Shown here: positions 9,289-20,307 of the stretch, one piece after another | Layout: each line of letters opens with the position of its first letter | Position numbering within the stretch: the stretch's first letter is position 1 | Assembly: GCA_002898315.1 (NCBI GenBank) | Contig: BEHV01000009.1 | Span: forward strand, 1 to 64,000 | Reading direction: 5' to 3' | From: a bacterium HR19 | GTDB taxonomy: Bacteria; Calescibacteriota; Calescibacteriia; Calescibacteriales; Calescibacteriaceae | Length of the DNA: 64,000 bases | Notes under the pieces: generated by a model | Seen by the model: only the letters and a program-made list of their open reading frames with translations | Databases searched by the model: none | What the model was told of the DNA's origin: nothing | Program-made: the position numbers and the translations under genes

Positions 9289-10668
9289 GTGTGTGGAATA
9301 ATTGGGGTCTTCGGGACTGATGATTCGCTTAAAAATACTATTTTAGGACTTCACGCACTTCAACACAGGGGACAGGAAGGAATAGGTGTCGCCTGGACAG
9401 ACGGACAAAAGATATACTGCGAGAAAAGGTTAGGATATGTCTCCGAATTTGCTAAAACATTCAAATTAACACAAAGTCCCATATCTGTTGGACACCTCAG
9501 GTACTCCACAACAGGAAAATCAGAAAAGAACAATCTTCAACCAATAGTCGTAAATGGTATTGACCTCAAAATTGCAATATGTCATAACGGCAACCTGACA
9601 AACTTTTTTAGTTTAAGAAAGTCGCTTGAAGAAGAAGGAGCTGTATTCACGAGTGAAATGGATACAGAAGTCATAGCTCACCTTATAATGAAAGCAAAAG
9701 GAGATATAATATCGCGATTGAAATTCGCGCTCTCAAAAGTAAAAGGCGCGTTTTCACTCATCATAATGACTCCCTCTGCACTTATCGCAGTAAGAGATAG
9801 CTTAGGTTTCAGACCTCTCTGCCTCGGAAGATTAAAGAACGCATACGTTGTCGCTTCCGAAACATGCGCGCTTGATATAATAGGCGCAGAATTCATAAGA
9901 GAAATAGAACAAGGAGAGATCCTCCTCATCTCAAAAGAAGGAATAAAATCAGAAATGCTTGAAAAACCAAAAATAAAAAGAGAATGCATCTTTGAACTGA
10001 TTTACTTCGCAAGACCTGATTCTCATATCTTCTCCCGCGATGTGTGGCTTGTGAGAAAAGAATTAGGAAAAATGCTCGCAATAGAACAACCCGCAGACGC
10101 AGATATAGTCATACCTGTTCCTGACTCAGGACTTTTCGCAGCAATAGGATACTCAGAACAATCGGGAATCCCCTTTTCGTATGGACTCGTAAGAAGCCAC
10201 TACATAGGTAGAACATTCATAGAACCATCATCACAGGAAAGAGCTTCTGATGTCAGAATAAAACTCAACCCTATAAAAAGCGTCATAAAAGGGAAAAGAA
10301 TAGTTCTTATTGACGATTCAATAGTGAGAGGAACGACATCAAGAAAAATAGTGAAAATGCTCAAAGAAGCGGGAGCAAAAGAAATTCACATGAGAATTTC
10401 ATCTCCACCTATAAAATTTCCGTGCTACTATGGTATAGATACACCATCAAAAGGAGAACTAATAGCTTCATCACATTCTGTTGAGCAGATCAAAAACTTT
10501 ATAGGTTGTGATTCTCTGGGATACCTGAGCGTAGAAGGTATGTTAAAGGTGGTCGGAGATTTTTATGAAAATGGGGGATTTTGCACCGCTTGCTTCACCG
10601 GAAACTATCCGATACCGCCAGAAGACGCAGAATTTATATCACAACTACGACTTTTCAGAGATTATTAA
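9289..10668 (+). CDS. purF: Amidophosphoribosyltransferase PurF
   Basis: About 459 residues; it catalyses the first committed step of purine synthesis, PRPP plus glutamine to phosphoribosylamine. The start is a GTG at 9289, because the next codon must be the N-terminal nucleophile cysteine: (M)CGIIGVFG. The ORF-track ATG at 9070 would bury that cysteine 73 residues deep and is rejected. The glutaminase domain shows ALQHRGQEGIG and CHNGNLTN; the phosphoribosyltransferase domain shows IDDSIVRGTT. The conserved C-terminal cysteines (CYYG, CxxC-like GFCTACFTG) suggest the Fe-S-containing Bacillus-type enzyme. No other pur genes are adjacent. Confidence 0.95.
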   Translation: MCGIIGVFGTDDSLKNTILGLHALQHRGQEGIGVAWTDGQKIYCEKRLGYVSEFAKTFKLTQSPISVGHLRYSTTGKSEKNNLQPIVVNGIDLKIAICHNGNLTNFFSLRKSLEEEGAVFTSEMDTEVIAHLIMKAKGDIISRLKFALSKVKGAFSLIIMTPSALIAVRDSLGFRPLCLGRLKNAYVVASETCALDIIGAEFIREIEQGEILLISKEGIKSEMLEKPKIKRECIFELIYFARPDSHIFSRDVWLVRKELGKMLAIEQPADADIVIPVPDSGLFAAIGYSEQSGIPFSYGLVRSHYIGRTFIEPSSQERASDVRIKLNPIKSVIKGKRIVLIDDSIVRGTTSRKIVKMLKEAGAKEIHMRISSPPIKFPCYYGIDTPSKGELIASSHSVEQIKNFIGCDSLGYLSVEGMLKVVGDFYENGGFCTACFTGNYPIPPEDAEFISQLRLFRDY

Positions 10669-10680
10669 AAATTTTCAGAC

Positions 10681-10923
10681 CTAACTTCCTTCGTCTTTTT
10701 TTTGCCCGGGCTGGTTTTTCAACTGTGAAACCATAGATTCATCTAAACGAGATTCTGCAACCTTCTGCTTTATCTTCTCAAGAAGCTCCTCCCTGACTAT
10801 ACTTATATCTTTTGGCGCCTCAATACCTATCTTGACACTTCTCCCCTCAATCTCTATGACCTTGACTATTATTTTATCTCCTATTATCAAACTCTGACCC
10901 TCTTTCCTTTTCAGAACAAGCAT
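10681..10923 (-). CDS. csrA: Carbon storage / translational regulator CsrA
   Basis: An 80-residue RNA-binding protein with the CsrA/RsmA signature MLVLKRKEGQSLIIGD, VKVIEIEGRSVKIGIEAP and IVREEL. CsrA dimers bind GGA motifs in mRNA leaders and regulate carbon use, motility or flagellin synthesis. The start is fixed at 10923, where the protein begins MLVL as in the whole family; the ORF-track start at 10962 adds 13 unrelated hydrophobic residues. The C-terminal tail after the core (KNQPGQKKDEGS) is longer than in E. coli. It lies 12 bases from purF on the opposite strand. It fits with fliI as part of a motility programme, although no flagellar gene is adjacent. Confidence 0.92.
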   Translation of the reverse strand: MLVLKRKEGQSLIIGDKIIVKVIEIEGRSVKIGIEAPKDISIVREELLEKIKQKVAESRLDESMVSQLKNQPGQKKDEGS

Positions 10924-11060
10924 ACAAAAAACAACAAAAATAAATTTAAAAATTCCCCGCAAAAAATTGCTCTTTACAAGTTATACGCAAAATCATACAC
11001 AAAAATCAAGTAAATCAAATTTCTCTATTCATCACATCAGATTAATTACAATAAATTCTT

Positions 11061-13262
11061 ATGATATTTTTAAAAGCGATATTTATATTGTTTTTTTATT
11101 CTCTTGAAACTTATGAGGTAAATCCAAAGATAATTTTTGACCCGCTCTTTATAATGCAAACCTTAAAAGGAGAAAAAAAGAAAGTATGGATCACAAAGAA
11201 AATTAACAGCAACTTCCCAAAAATAGGAAATCTAACCTTTGCTCCTCAATTCCCCTTACTTATCTTGGAAGAAAAAGAAATAGAAGATAATTTATTGCAG
11301 TGCATAAAAAAAGAAATAAAAAACCCCCAAAATTGTTTCAAATATACAAAAGATGATGAAGATATAGTATACATAAGATTCCCGAGAAAATTGAGACCAC
11401 TTACCGAGGAATTTTCTACACCACAGGATATAAAAAGATTATTCACAAAAATCAAAGAATCGTCCTCTGAAATAGGAGCAAAAGAAGCCAGAGATGTTTT
11501 CAGAGTAAGCGGGAAGGGTGTCGCAATCGGAATAATTGACACAGGAATAAGATGGAACTCCGACTTTATCACATACAAAATACGAGATTCCATAACTCGT
11601 GATTTCGGAAGTAGCAAGAATTTCTCAAAAATAGCTCTTATATGGGATCAGGAAAACGAAAATTATGAAAACGGATTCACTTATCCCTCAGGTTTTACAT
11701 ACGGATTAGAATGCAAGTTTCCCTCACGAAGAGATTCTTTCTTCGGTAAAAATGAATGTCCTCATACAGATAAAGAAGGTCACGGCTCGCACATAACAGG
11801 AATAATGGCTATGGAGGAAGAAAATAGTGGAGAAATAGGGGTATCTCCTTCTGCTCTGTTTATTTTTGTCGCAAGCAGTATGTATGAACCAGATGTCATA
11901 GAAGCAGTAAAATATATCTTTTCCAGGGCAGATGAATTTAAGCTTCCTGCTGTTATAAACATAAGTTTGGGCGGGCACTTCGGACCGCACGACGGAACCA
12001 GCTTATTTGAGATGGAACTGAAAAAATTTTTAGGAAAAGGGAAAATAATAGTCGCCGCAGCGGGAAACGAAGCAAATAAAAATATCCATATCGGAGGAAA
12101 ATTCTCCGGAACTGTGTCAGCTGTCGTAGATGTGAGAGGTGATTGCGAGGTTCAGTTCTGGTTCCCATTAGATTCCGGAATATCTCTGAAAGTTGATTTC
12201 TTCGGAAACTCATCAGAAGTCAAAAAAGGTGAGAGAAAAATCCTGGTAGATTCTCATCCAAAGATAGCAATCGTTGACTTCGGAGGAGGTGCCGACTTCC
12301 CATTCCAGTATCTAGGATACTCTTTCTCTAACTCAAAGGAAGGCGCTGTGTTCGCATCGTCAGAAATTTTTGGACATCAAGCAGTAATATGGCTCAACAT
12401 ACCCGGACAAAAAAGAATAGATGGCTGGATATCCTCAGACCCTTCAAACTGCTCTTTCCTAAATCAAGGTGATATAAAACCTACACCAGAGGGAACAATT
12501 TCTGTCCCAGGAACAAGTCAAGATATAATAGCAGTAGGTTCTTACGATATATCTTCTGAAAAAGGAAATCTTTCAAGGTTCTCTTCGTGGGGGTTTGAGG
12601 AAAGCGAATTTATAAAACCCAATATAGTTGCTCCCGGAGAGATAATCTACTCTTTATGTCCCAACGATGATAGCGCTTTGTGTGGGGGGCGAGGGACATC
12701 GCAATCTACCCCCCATGTCTCCGGTGCGGTCGCTCTTGCTCTTGAAAGAAATCCATCTCTCACCCCATCTGAAATAATTCAAGCCCTGTGCAGTGGCGCT
12801 AAAAAAGATGATTTCACCGGCTATCAGGCAAATAACAAATGGGGATGCGGGAAACTTTACATCCCATCATTCCTCAGCAGTATAACTCCGCAATCAAAAC
12901 CACAAAGACAAAAAGATATAAACTACGAAACCTTATACGAAAAGATAGGTGGAAAAAAATACGCGGTTTTATCTATAAATTCTCAAACACCGTTCAGGGT
13001 TATATCAGCAGGAAACCAATACTATGATATGGGATGGAGCACAAAACACGAGCTCTACTTTGATTCTTTCCCGCAAAACGTTGAGATTGAATTTGCAGAT
13101 GGAGAGATAAAGAAACTAAACATACAAACAGGTGGAATAGATGTTGGCACATGCGGATGCTTTGTCTCTGGAAAAAATGCTCTTTTCCCTTTCCTGATTC
13201 AAATCCTTCTCATCTTCATAGCAACGAGAATCATCATGATTCTTTTTGAGAGACGAACTTAA
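11061..13262 (+). CDS. Secreted, C-terminally anchored subtilisin-like serine protease
   Basis: A 733-residue S8 family protease. The catalytic triad is visible: Asp in GIIDTGIRW (about residue 157), His in GHGSHITGIMA (about 242) and Ser in GTSQSTPHVSG (about 545), with oxyanion Asn in AAAGNEA. A large insertion between His and Ser resembles the C5a-peptidase/Bacteroides-type subtilases. The N-terminus is hydrophobic (MIFLKAIFILFFYSL) and could be a short signal peptide. The C-terminus ends with a CGC motif, about 20 hydrophobic residues and FERRT, the layout of MYXO-CTERM or GlyGly-CTERM sorting tails, implying surface anchoring. The 3' end overlaps convergent exbD by 29 bases. Confidence 0.88.
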   Translation: MIFLKAIFILFFYSLETYEVNPKIIFDPLFIMQTLKGEKKKVWITKKINSNFPKIGNLTFAPQFPLLILEEKEIEDNLLQCIKKEIKNPQNCFKYTKDDEDIVYIRFPRKLRPLTEEFSTPQDIKRLFTKIKESSSEIGAKEARDVFRVSGKGVAIGIIDTGIRWNSDFITYKIRDSITRDFGSSKNFSKIALIWDQENENYENGFTYPSGFTYGLECKFPSRRDSFFGKNECPHTDKEGHGSHITGIMAMEEENSGEIGVSPSALFIFVASSMYEPDVIEAVKYIFSRADEFKLPAVINISLGGHFGPHDGTSLFEMELKKFLGKGKIIVAAAGNEANKNIHIGGKFSGTVSAVVDVRGDCEVQFWFPLDSGISLKVDFFGNSSEVKKGERKILVDSHPKIAIVDFGGGADFPFQYLGYSFSNSKEGAVFASSEIFGHQAVIWLNIPGQKRIDGWISSDPSNCSFLNQGDIKPTPEGTISVPGTSQDIIAVGSYDISSEKGNLSRFSSWGFEESEFIKPNIVAPGEIIYSLCPNDDSALCGGRGTSQSTPHVSGAVALALERNPSLTPSEIIQALCSGAKKDDFTGYQANNKWGCGKLYIPSFLSSITPQSKPQRQKDINYETLYEKIGGKKYAVLSINSQTPFRVISAGNQYYDMGWSTKHELYFDSFPQNVEIEFADGEIKKLNIQTGGIDVGTCGCFVSGKNALFPFLIQILLIFIATRIIMILFERRT

Positions 13263-13749
13263 ATTCGCTAAATCCAACCTGTCCAGCGGTATACATTACC
13301 TTTTTGATTATTGAAAAGGGTATTTCTTTGTGAGCTACCAAATTCACCTCCCCCTTGAACTCAACATTTGGATTATACATCTGGATTTCCTGAATTCTAT
13401 CGTATCTTTTTTTAAGTTCTTCGTAAAGTGAAGGTATGAGGAGCTGGTTAGGAGCTACTCCCTCTATCTGCCCGTTGATTATTCTCGCAACAACTTTTCT
13501 TTCAACCATTATTTCATCCCTTGTTACTATAACATTGACATATTCTTTTAAACTTTTGTCTGTTGAAGATACGGGTAAAGAAAGTTTAGGCGAAATTGTT
13601 ATGTTAGCTTCTGTTGAGGCAGAATAGCTTTTGAGCAGGAATATAATTATTATGACAAACATATCTATGAGATTGACAACATTTAGACCTCCACCTTCTC
13701 CCATTTCAGCAGGGTTGAACTCTCCTCCGCCTCTTCTTCTCAAAGCCAT
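13234..13749 (-). CDS. ExbD/TolR family biopolymer transport protein
   Basis: A 171-residue inner-membrane protein with one transmembrane helix near residues 22-42 (NLIDMFVIIIIFLL), which retains the conserved aspartate that carries protons in ExbD and TolR, and a periplasmic domain after it. Such subunits work with ExbB/TolQ to power TonB- or Tol-type envelope processes. No exbB is adjacent; a TonB/AgmX-like protein is encoded at 32.6 kb. The insertion of a basic, glycine-rich N-terminus (MALRRRGGGEF) is common in delta-proteobacterial ExbD proteins. The 3' end overlaps the subtilase gene. Confidence 0.8.
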   Translation of the reverse strand: MALRRRGGGEFNPAEMGEGGGLNVVNLIDMFVIIIIFLLKSYSASTEANITISPKLSLPVSSTDKSLKEYVNVIVTRDEIMVERKVVARIINGQIEGVAPNQLLIPSLYEELKKRYDRIQEIQMYNPNVEFKGEVNLVAHKEIPFSIIKKVMYTAGQVGFSEFKFVSQKES

Positions 13750-13865
13750 TTTTATTTTACCTCCCTTTGAATAATAAATTTAGTAAGAAAGTTTATCAAA
13801 GTCAAGAAGAAAAAAAGTTTATCTGGAAGATTTTTGTTCAGGATTTTTTGTCAGCGGAGGAACCT

Positions 13866-14801
13866 TCAAGTTTTTTTCTTGAACCAATCTATGGTTTTTT
13901 TCAATCCGTCTTTAAAAGGCGTTTTCGGTTCCCAGTTCAGAATTCTTTTTATCTTTGATATATCTGGTTTTCTTCTTTTTGGGTCATCTTGCAGAGGCGG
14001 TTCAAATACTATTTCAGATTTTGAGCCAATAATCTCTTTTATTATATTTGCTACTTCAAGTACGGTAAATTCTTGCGGGTTTCCCACATTGAACACTTCC
14101 CCCGCTAAACCATCTTGAATTGACATCTTGAATATTGCTTCAACGAGGTCTTTTACATAGCAAAAGCTTCTTGTCTGTTTCCCGTCTCCGTATATCCTTA
14201 TCGGCTGATTCCTGAGGGCAGATGATATAAAAGAAGGAATGATTCTTCCATCATCCTCTCTCATTCTCTCACCATAGGTATTGAATATTCTTGCGATTCT
14301 CACATCAACTTTATGTTCTCTGAAATAAGCCATAGATAGGGCTTCGGCAAACCTTTTCGCTTCATCATAAACCCCTCGTGGTCCAACAGGATTGACATTT
14401 CCCCAATATGTTTCAGTTTGAGGATGCACAAGTGGGTCTCCATACACCTCGGAAGTTGAAGCCAAAACATATCTTGCTTTCTTTTCCTTTGCGAGTCCAA
14501 GAGTGTTCAGAGTTCCAATAGAACCAACCTTCATCGTGTGTATAGGGTTTTTGAAATAATCTTTGGGCGATGCGGGAGAAGCAAAATGCAAAATAACATC
14601 TATCTTGCCACTAACATATATAAAGTTCGTCACATCATACTTTATGAAACGGAAATTCGGATTTTCAATAAGGTTAGAGATATTCTCTGGTGAGCCAGTG
14701 ATGAAGTTATCCATTCCTATAACATAAAAATCCTCTTCAAGAAATTTTTCCGCAAGATGGGAACCTATGAACCCCGCTACTCCCGTTATAAGCACTCTCA
14801 T
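13866..14801 (-). CDS. NAD-dependent nucleotide-sugar epimerase/decarboxylase (UDP-glucuronate decarboxylase-like)
   Basis: A 311-residue extended short-chain dehydrogenase. The N-terminal Rossmann motif is [10 protein letters not shown]; catalytic residues are in STSEVYGDP and the YDEAKRFAE segment (Tyr-x-x-x-Lys). The phrase [11 protein letters not shown], followed by [21 protein letters not shown], is typical of UDP-glucuronate decarboxylase (UXS), which makes UDP-xylose; dTDP-glucose 4,6-dehydratase is the main alternative. It should supply activated sugar for surface polysaccharide. No glycan cluster surrounds it. It is transcribed toward exbD with 116 bases between. Confidence 0.82.
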   Translation of the reverse strand: MRVLITGVAGFIGSHLAEKFLEEDFYVIGMDNFITGSPENISNLIENPNFRFIKYDVTNFIYVSGKIDVILHFASPASPKDYFKNPIHTMKVGSIGTLNTLGLAKEKKARYVLASTSEVYGDPLVHPQTETYWGNVNPVGPRGVYDEAKRFAEALSMAYFREHKVDVRIARIFNTYGERMREDDGRIIPSFISSALRNQPIRIYGDGKQTRSFCYVKDLVEAIFKMSIQDGLAGEVFNVGNPQEFTVLEVANIIKEIIGSKSEIVFEPPLQDDPKRRKPDISKIKRILNWEPKTPFKDGLKKTIDWFKKKT

Positions 14802-14901
14802 CAGCCCAATCTCCGAAACCGATGGAAAATCCTCTACGTTTTAATTTAATTAGAACATAAACTCCTTTGAAAAAAAGACATCTTTATCAAGCAAAATTTT
14901 T

Positions 14902-16458
14902 TCAGTATTTGAAGTTTTTTATAAGTTGTATGATTGTCTGGTATGTTTCTCTGAGCTCGTTCATTCTCTGAAGGATTGAGTTGAGGAGACCCTTAGATTG
15001 TTCAAGCATATCAGACACAGAGGTTATACTTCTTGAAATCTCCATCGCAGCTCTTTCCTGCTGGGTAAAAGCGGTTGAGATTGAATTTATCTGGTCTTTT
15101 ATCTTTACAAAATCCTGAGACATTCTCTGGAGCAAGGAAGCACTTTGAGATGCTTTTTTAGATTTTTCTTCAACAATTGATGAGCTTTCCCTTATTTCTT
15201 TTGTAGCTTTTTCCATATCTTCACCGAACCTTGAAACTATCTGGGTTATTTCTTTTGCTATCTGTGATGTTCTTCCTGCAAGTTTTCTCACTTCTTCTGC
15301 AACAACCGCAAAGCCCTTTCCGTGCTCTCCTGCTCTTGCCGCTTCTATTGAGGCGTTCAAAGATAAAAGGTTGGTCTGATCTGTAATATCCATTATAGAA
15401 GACACAAAATCTTTTATTTTCTTCTGATTTTCCGCAATACCTTTTATGACATCTGAAATTCTGTTCATTCTCTGGAAGACCTCCTCAATCCCTCCGAGAG
15501 CCAACATAATTTCTTTACTACCTTCTAAAAATTTCTTTCCAGAATCATCTGTAAAATGTGCTATCACATTAAGGTTATTGACCGCTTCTTGAATTGAAGA
15601 TGAGAACTCCTCAGCTGCGGTTGATATCCTTGCTATCTCATTTATCTGAACAGATATATTCTTGTGAAATTCCTCCACCAGTTTCAGGTTTTCATCTACG
15701 AAAATTTTCAACCTGTCTATAACGCTCATCACTTCGGCTATTATTTGTCTCAGCTTATCTAAAAAAAGATTGAAATTTCTTGATAGCTCTCCTATTTCAT
15801 CGTTTGATTCAACATGAATTCTTTTTGTAAGGTTGCTCGCTCCCTTCGCAATCTCGCCCAAACTCCCAGAAACCCTCTTTATATGCTCAGATATCCTGAC
15901 AGAATACAAAAATCCTATAATTGATATGAAAATCATAGATAGAACAACTGCAAGAACAATAGATAAATTCTGAAATCTTATTATCTTCCCTATCGCATCA
16001 GAGTAATTGGTTTTTAACCTCTCATATCCATCTTTTATTTTGACAAAGTTATCAGATACAGAAGATAAATCCTCTGGTTTCAGCTCCGGCTGATTACTGA
16101 TTTTCTCTATATTTTGTCTGAGGTTTTTTACGCTTTCATCTAATCCGTCAAGTTTCACACCCATGCTCTTGATTTTCCCTATGCTTGTTTCTAACTCTTC
16201 AAAAAGCGGGATAGCATCTTACAATTTCTGAGGGGCAGAAAACTTCACAGCGGTATCTATTGCTTTACCAACTTCTGAAATGTTGCTTCCGACCAGAATA
16301 ACCTCACCGTAGTTCGTAGCCATTTTAGATATTCTTTGACCACTCAAAAATACGAAAAGCCCAGAAGCAAAAAAGAAAATAGAACCAAGAACAAAACCCA
16401 AAATAATCTTTGCCCTGACACTCAAATTTAAATCAAAAGGAATAAAATCTGCCTTCAT
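14902..16458 (-). pseudogene. Methyl-accepting chemotaxis protein interrupted by an in-frame TAA
   Basis: The two ORF-track entries, 16219-16458 (79 aa) and 14902-16164 (420 aa), lie in the same frame, separated only by TAA at 16219-16221 and 18 sense codons ([12 protein letters not shown] and on). Read through, they make one 517-residue-plus-stop chemoreceptor: a first transmembrane helix at about 20-45, a short periplasmic helical sensor with the stop in it, a second helix ([18 protein letters not shown]), a HAMP domain, and the signalling hairpin with tip [29 protein letters not shown]. All domains after the stop are intact. Restart at the internal ATG (16164) would yield a 420-residue form lacking the first helix. 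A recent nonsense mutation or sequencing error is the simplest reading. Confidence 0.85.
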
Positions 16459-16588
16459 ATAAGAGAATTTAAGAATTTTGTTGAATTTTTGTTCTGAAAT
16501 TTTTCATCTATGCCAGATTTCAGTAATTAAACAAAAAATATCATCAAACAGCCTGAGAACATTAAAATCTATATTTTGTTTTGCAGAA

Positions 16589-19468
16589 ATGATAGAAAAA
16601 ATACTCGCAAAAATAATAGGGACAAAAAACGAAAGAGAGATAAAAAGAATAAAAAATAAGTACCTTTCAAAGATAAACTCATTAGAGGAAGAACTTGATA
16701 AACTCACAAACAAAGAACTGAGAAAGCTTGCACTTGAATATAAAGAGTTTGTAAGAAATGGAGAGAAAAACACAGAAGAAATTCTGCCAGAATACTTCGC
16801 AATTGTGAGAGAAGTGTCAAAAAGAGTCCTCGGAAAAAGACACTTTGATGTCCAGATAATAGGTGGAGTTGTCCTTTATGAAGGTAAAATAGCAGAGATG
16901 AAGACAGGAGAAGGGAAGACACTCGTCGCAACACTACCTCTCTCACTCATAGCACTTGAAGGAAGAGGATGCCATCTTGTCACAGTAAACGATTACCTTG
17001 CAAGAAGAGACGCTATGTGGATGGGTCCTATATACAAGTTTTTGGGACTTGAAGTAGGAGTTATAAACCAGCTTGAAGTATCTTATAAAGTTGAGTGGCA
17101 GTTTCCGGAACTTGCTGAAAAAGCAATAGAAGAGAACATAAGAGCTTGGCCAGAAGGAAATATAATCAACGACCCGCTTCCATCAGAAAAAATAAATATG
17201 GAAGCTATAAGCGCATTCCAAACGACTCTTGTGCCCGCATCAAGAAAAGAAGCATACCTTTGCGATATAACTTATGGAACTAATAATGAGTTTGCCTTTG
17301 ATTACCTCAGAGACAATATGAAATTTTCAATAGATGAGATAGTCCAGAGAGAACTATACTATGCGATTGTTGATGAAGTTGATTCAATTTTAATAGACGA
17401 AGCAAGAACACCCCTTATAATATCTGGACCAGCCGAAGAAGATGTATCTTTATACTATGAAATAGATAAAGTGGCAAGGGCTTTGAAAAAGAATGATGAT
17501 TTTGATGTTGATGAAAAAACGAGGCAGGTTCTACTGAAAGAAAAAGGAATATCAAAAGCAGAAAAACTTCTTGGTATTCATAACTTGTATGATCCGGTGA
17601 ACATTGAGATTTTGCATCACCTCATTCAAGCTCTTCGGGCTCATCACCTTTTTCACAGAGATGTAGATTATGTTGTCAAAGATGGCAAAGTGATAATAGT
17701 TGATGAATTCACAGGAAGGTTAATGCCGGGAAGGAGATGGTCAGATGGGCTACATCAAGCAATAGAAGCAAAAGAAGGATTGAAAATAGAAGCAGAAACA
17801 CAAACCCTCGCTTCAATTTCTTTCCAGAACTATTTCAGAATGTATAAAAAGCTCGCCGGAATGACAGGAACCGCGGAAACAGAAGCTCTTGAATTCAAAG
17901 AAATATATAACTTAGATGTTGTAGTTATTCCAACACATAAACCGATGATAAGAGTAGATTACGACGATGTTGTCTATCTCACACAAGAAGAAAAATTTGA
18001 AGCTGTTGTCAATGAGATAGAAGAAAATTGGAAAAAGGGGAGACCTGTTCTTGTCGGAACCACATCAATAGAAAAAAACGAAAAGCTATCGGAGATGTTG
18101 AAGAGGAGAAGGATTCCCCATCAGGTTCTTAATGCAAAAAATCACGAGAGGGAAGCTTACATAATCGCACAGGCGGGAAGGTTAGGAGCAGTAACAGTAG
18201 CAACAAACATGGCAGGTCGCGGAGTAGATATAATTTTAGGTGGAAACCCTGAGATGCTTGCAAGACAGGAGGTAGGATTTGACGCTCCCCCAGAAGAATA
18301 TGAAAAGGCACTCAAAAAATATGAGGAAATATGCAGAAAAGAAAGGGAAAAAGTCATTCAACTCGGCGGACTTCATGTTATAGGAACAGAAAGACACGAA
18401 TCAAGAAGAATTGACAACCAGCTCAGAGGAAGGTCGGGAAGACAGGGAGACCCCGGTTCATCAAGATTTTATGTCTCACTTGAAGATGACCTTATGAGAA
18501 TATTCGGCTCGGAAAGAATAGCTCCCCTGATGCAAAGGTTCGGAATGAAAAGAGGAGAGCCGATTCAACATAGATGGGTGACAAAAGCAATTGAGAACGC
18601 TCAGAAAAAAGTAGAAGCGTACAACTTTGAACTCAGAAAACATCTCCTTGAATACGATAATGTGATGAACAAACAGAGAGAAATAGTATACTCTCTGAGA
18701 AGAAGAATTCTTGCGGGAGATAATCTTGAAGAGATAATCTTTACGATGATCGGAGATGTTATATCTTTGCTCGTTGAAAAATATTTCCCGAAAAAAGGAG
18801 AGGTAGATATAGATGGTTTCAAGAAGGAATTTGAAAGCATCTTCGGTTTTCCACCCGAAATAGATTATGATGAGATTGAGATTTTAAAAGAAAGTTTAAT
18901 TGAAATTGCAACATCTAAATACAAGGAGAAGATGTCAGAGTTAGATGTTGAGATCTCATCTAAAATTGAGCAGTTCATTTTACTTTTCACTCTTGATTCA
19001 CTGTGGAGAAGGCATCTTTATGCGATGGATCAGTTGAGGGAAGCCGTGAGCATGAGAGGATACGGATACCTTGACCCTCTTGTTGAGTACAAAAAAGAAG
19101 GGTTTTTCCTCTTTGTTGATATGATGAACAACTTCAAAAAATCTGCTCTATCAAAGCTGTTTACATTCAGGTTAGAGCGTGAAAAAGAGGAAGAGGAGAG
19201 GGAACTTGAGAGAATGTGGGAGTTCATGGCAGAAAGATATTCAAGAAATATAAGGGTTCGCGCTCAGCATGACGGGAGAACAAATCAGCAAAGTTTTCAA
19301 AGATATAATCAGGGAATAGCAAGTAGCGGTCCCGGTTTAGCGCAGGTCCAGGGAACAGCAGTAGGTAGTCCATATCAGTCAATATCTGCAAAGAAAATTG
19401 GGAGAAACGACCCGTGTCCCTGTGGTTCAGGCAAAAAATACAAAAAATGCTGTGGTAGGAACGAGTAA
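16589..19468 (+). CDS. secA: Preprotein translocase ATPase SecA
   Basis: A 959-residue motor that drives unfolded preproteins through SecYEG. The start is set at 16589 ([11 protein letters not shown]), the normal SecA N-terminus; the ORF-track start at 16478 adds 37 unrelated residues. Visible features are the Walker A region [30 protein letters not shown], the helicase motifs [12 protein letters not shown] and [15 protein letters not shown], a long helical scaffold domain and the C-terminal zinc site [16 protein letters not shown] that binds SecB or phospholipid. A moderate insertion after LEVGVINQ recalls the longer SecA of delta-proteobacteria and Bacteroidetes. It is divergent from the chemoreceptor over 130 bases. 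Confidence 0.97.
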   Translation: MIEKILAKIIGTKNEREIKRIKNKYLSKINSLEEELDKLTNKELRKLALEYKEFVRNGEKNTEEILPEYFAIVREVSKRVLGKRHFDVQIIGGVVLYEGKIAEMKTGEGKTLVATLPLSLIALEGRGCHLVTVNDYLARRDAMWMGPIYKFLGLEVGVINQLEVSYKVEWQFPELAEKAIEENIRAWPEGNIINDPLPSEKINMEAISAFQTTLVPASRKEAYLCDITYGTNNEFAFDYLRDNMKFSIDEIVQRELYYAIVDEVDSILIDEARTPLIISGPAEEDVSLYYEIDKVARALKKNDDFDVDEKTRQVLLKEKGISKAEKLLGIHNLYDPVNIEILHHLIQALRAHHLFHRDVDYVVKDGKVIIVDEFTGRLMPGRRWSDGLHQAIEAKEGLKIEAETQTLASISFQNYFRMYKKLAGMTGTAETEALEFKEIYNLDVVVIPTHKPMIRVDYDDVVYLTQEEKFEAVVNEIEENWKKGRPVLVGTTSIEKNEKLSEMLKRRRIPHQVLNAKNHEREAYIIAQAGRLGAVTVATNMAGRGVDIILGGNPEMLARQEVGFDAPPEEYEKALKKYEEICRKEREKVIQLGGLHVIGTERHESRRIDNQLRGRSGRQGDPGSSRFYVSLEDDLMRIFGSERIAPLMQRFGMKRGEPIQHRWVTKAIENAQKKVEAYNFELRKHLLEYDNVMNKQREIVYSLRRRILAGDNLEEIIFTMIGDVISLLVEKYFPKKGEVDIDGFKKEFESIFGFPPEIDYDEIEILKESLIEIATSKYKEKMSELDVEISSKIEQFILLFTLDSLWRRHLYAMDQLREAVSMRGYGYLDPLVEYKKEGFFLFVDMMNNFKKSALSKLFTFRLEREKEEEERELERMWEFMAERYSRNIRVRAQHDGRTNQQSFQRYNQGIASSGPGLAQVQGTAVGSPYQSISAKKIGRNDPCPCGSGKKYKKCCGRNE

Positions 19469-19628
19469 ATTGACATCTCTTTTCAAAATCTGAAGAGTTT
19501 CTGCGGAGCTGTGGACTTGAACATTAATCCAAAACAGGAAAAAGATAGAGTTTTATTTTTCCTACCTTTTCTCTTGAACGAGTAAGCAGGGAAAGAGACT
19601 TTGAAAGGATTTGCGTGAGCCGTCAAAA

Positions 19629-19704
19629 TGGCTCCCCGGGCAGGACTCGAACCTGCAACCCTGTGCTTAACAGGCACACGCTCTGCCAATTGAGCTACCG
19701 GGGA
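19629..19704 (-). tRNA. tRNA-Asn (GTT)
   Basis: On the minus strand the sequence folds into a full cloverleaf. Acceptor TCCCCGG pairs with CCGGGGA, the D-stem is GCTC/GAGC, the anticodon stem TGTGC/GCACA encloses loop CTGTTAA (anticodon GTT), and the T-stem GCAGG/CCTGC encloses TTCGAGT. The discriminator is G, and CCA is encoded at 19629-19631, unlike the two tRNAs in the rRNA operon. It is a single-gene unit between secA and dut. About 130 bases on each side hold no recognisable gene. Confidence 0.95.
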
Positions 19705-19836
19705 GTGTGAAAACCAATAAAAAATTATAAACAAAAAATCAAGAAAAAACAATTTTTAAAAAAAACAACTCCCACCCCCATACAAAACTCCACAAAAAAC
19801 CAAAACTAAAAAATCACCATTATCTTTTTACCAACA

Positions 19837-20268
19837 ATGATAAGAATCAAAGTCAAAAAAATTCTTGAAGATGCAAAAATACCTGCATATTCAACAAGCG
19901 GTTCAGCGGGACTTGACCTCTTCTCATCAGAAGAAACCGAAATACCCCCAAAAAGCTGGAAACTCATAAGAACAGGAATATCTGTTGAAATCCCACCGGG
20001 ATACGAAGGTCAGGTCAGACCAAGGTCGGGACTCGCACTCAAAGGTATTACCGTCCTCAACACCCCAGGAACCATTGACTCAGATTATAGAGGAGAAGTA
20101 AAAGTCATACTCATAAATCTATCAGATCAAACATTCAAAGTGGAAAAAGGAATGAAAATAGCACAACTTGTAATCTCAAAATACGAAAAAGTTGATGTTG
20201 AAATTTCAGACGAACTTTCACAAACAGAAAGAGGAGAAGGTGGATTCGGAAGTACAGGACTATTCTGA
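19837..20268 (+). CDS. dut: Deoxyuridine triphosphatase (dUTPase)
   Basis: A 143-residue trimeric dUTPase that hydrolyses dUTP to dUMP and pyrophosphate, limiting uracil in DNA and feeding thymidylate synthesis. All five motifs are visible: [17 protein letters not shown], the [13 protein letters not shown] loop with catalytic Asp, the [10 protein letters not shown] segment, and C-terminal GEGGFGSTG that closes over the substrate. Length matches the family. The upstream 130 bases are A-rich with no RNA structure recognised. Confidence 0.96.
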   Translation: MIRIKVKKILEDAKIPAYSTSGSAGLDLFSSEETEIPPKSWKLIRTGISVEIPPGYEGQVRPRSGLALKGITVLNTPGTIDSDYRGEVKVILINLSDQTFKVEKGMKIAQLVISKYEKVDVEISDELSQTERGEGGFGSTGLF

Positions 20269-20307
20269 ACTTAACCATCTATACCCCAAAACCAATAACT
20301 ATCACCA

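Noticed and set aside
16219-16221. Stop-codon recoding in the chemoreceptor
   Set aside because: The stop is TAA, which is not used for selenocysteine or pyrrolysine.
16478-16588. Extra N-terminus on SecA
   Set aside because: SecA begins at MIEKIL; the preceding residues are translated leader.
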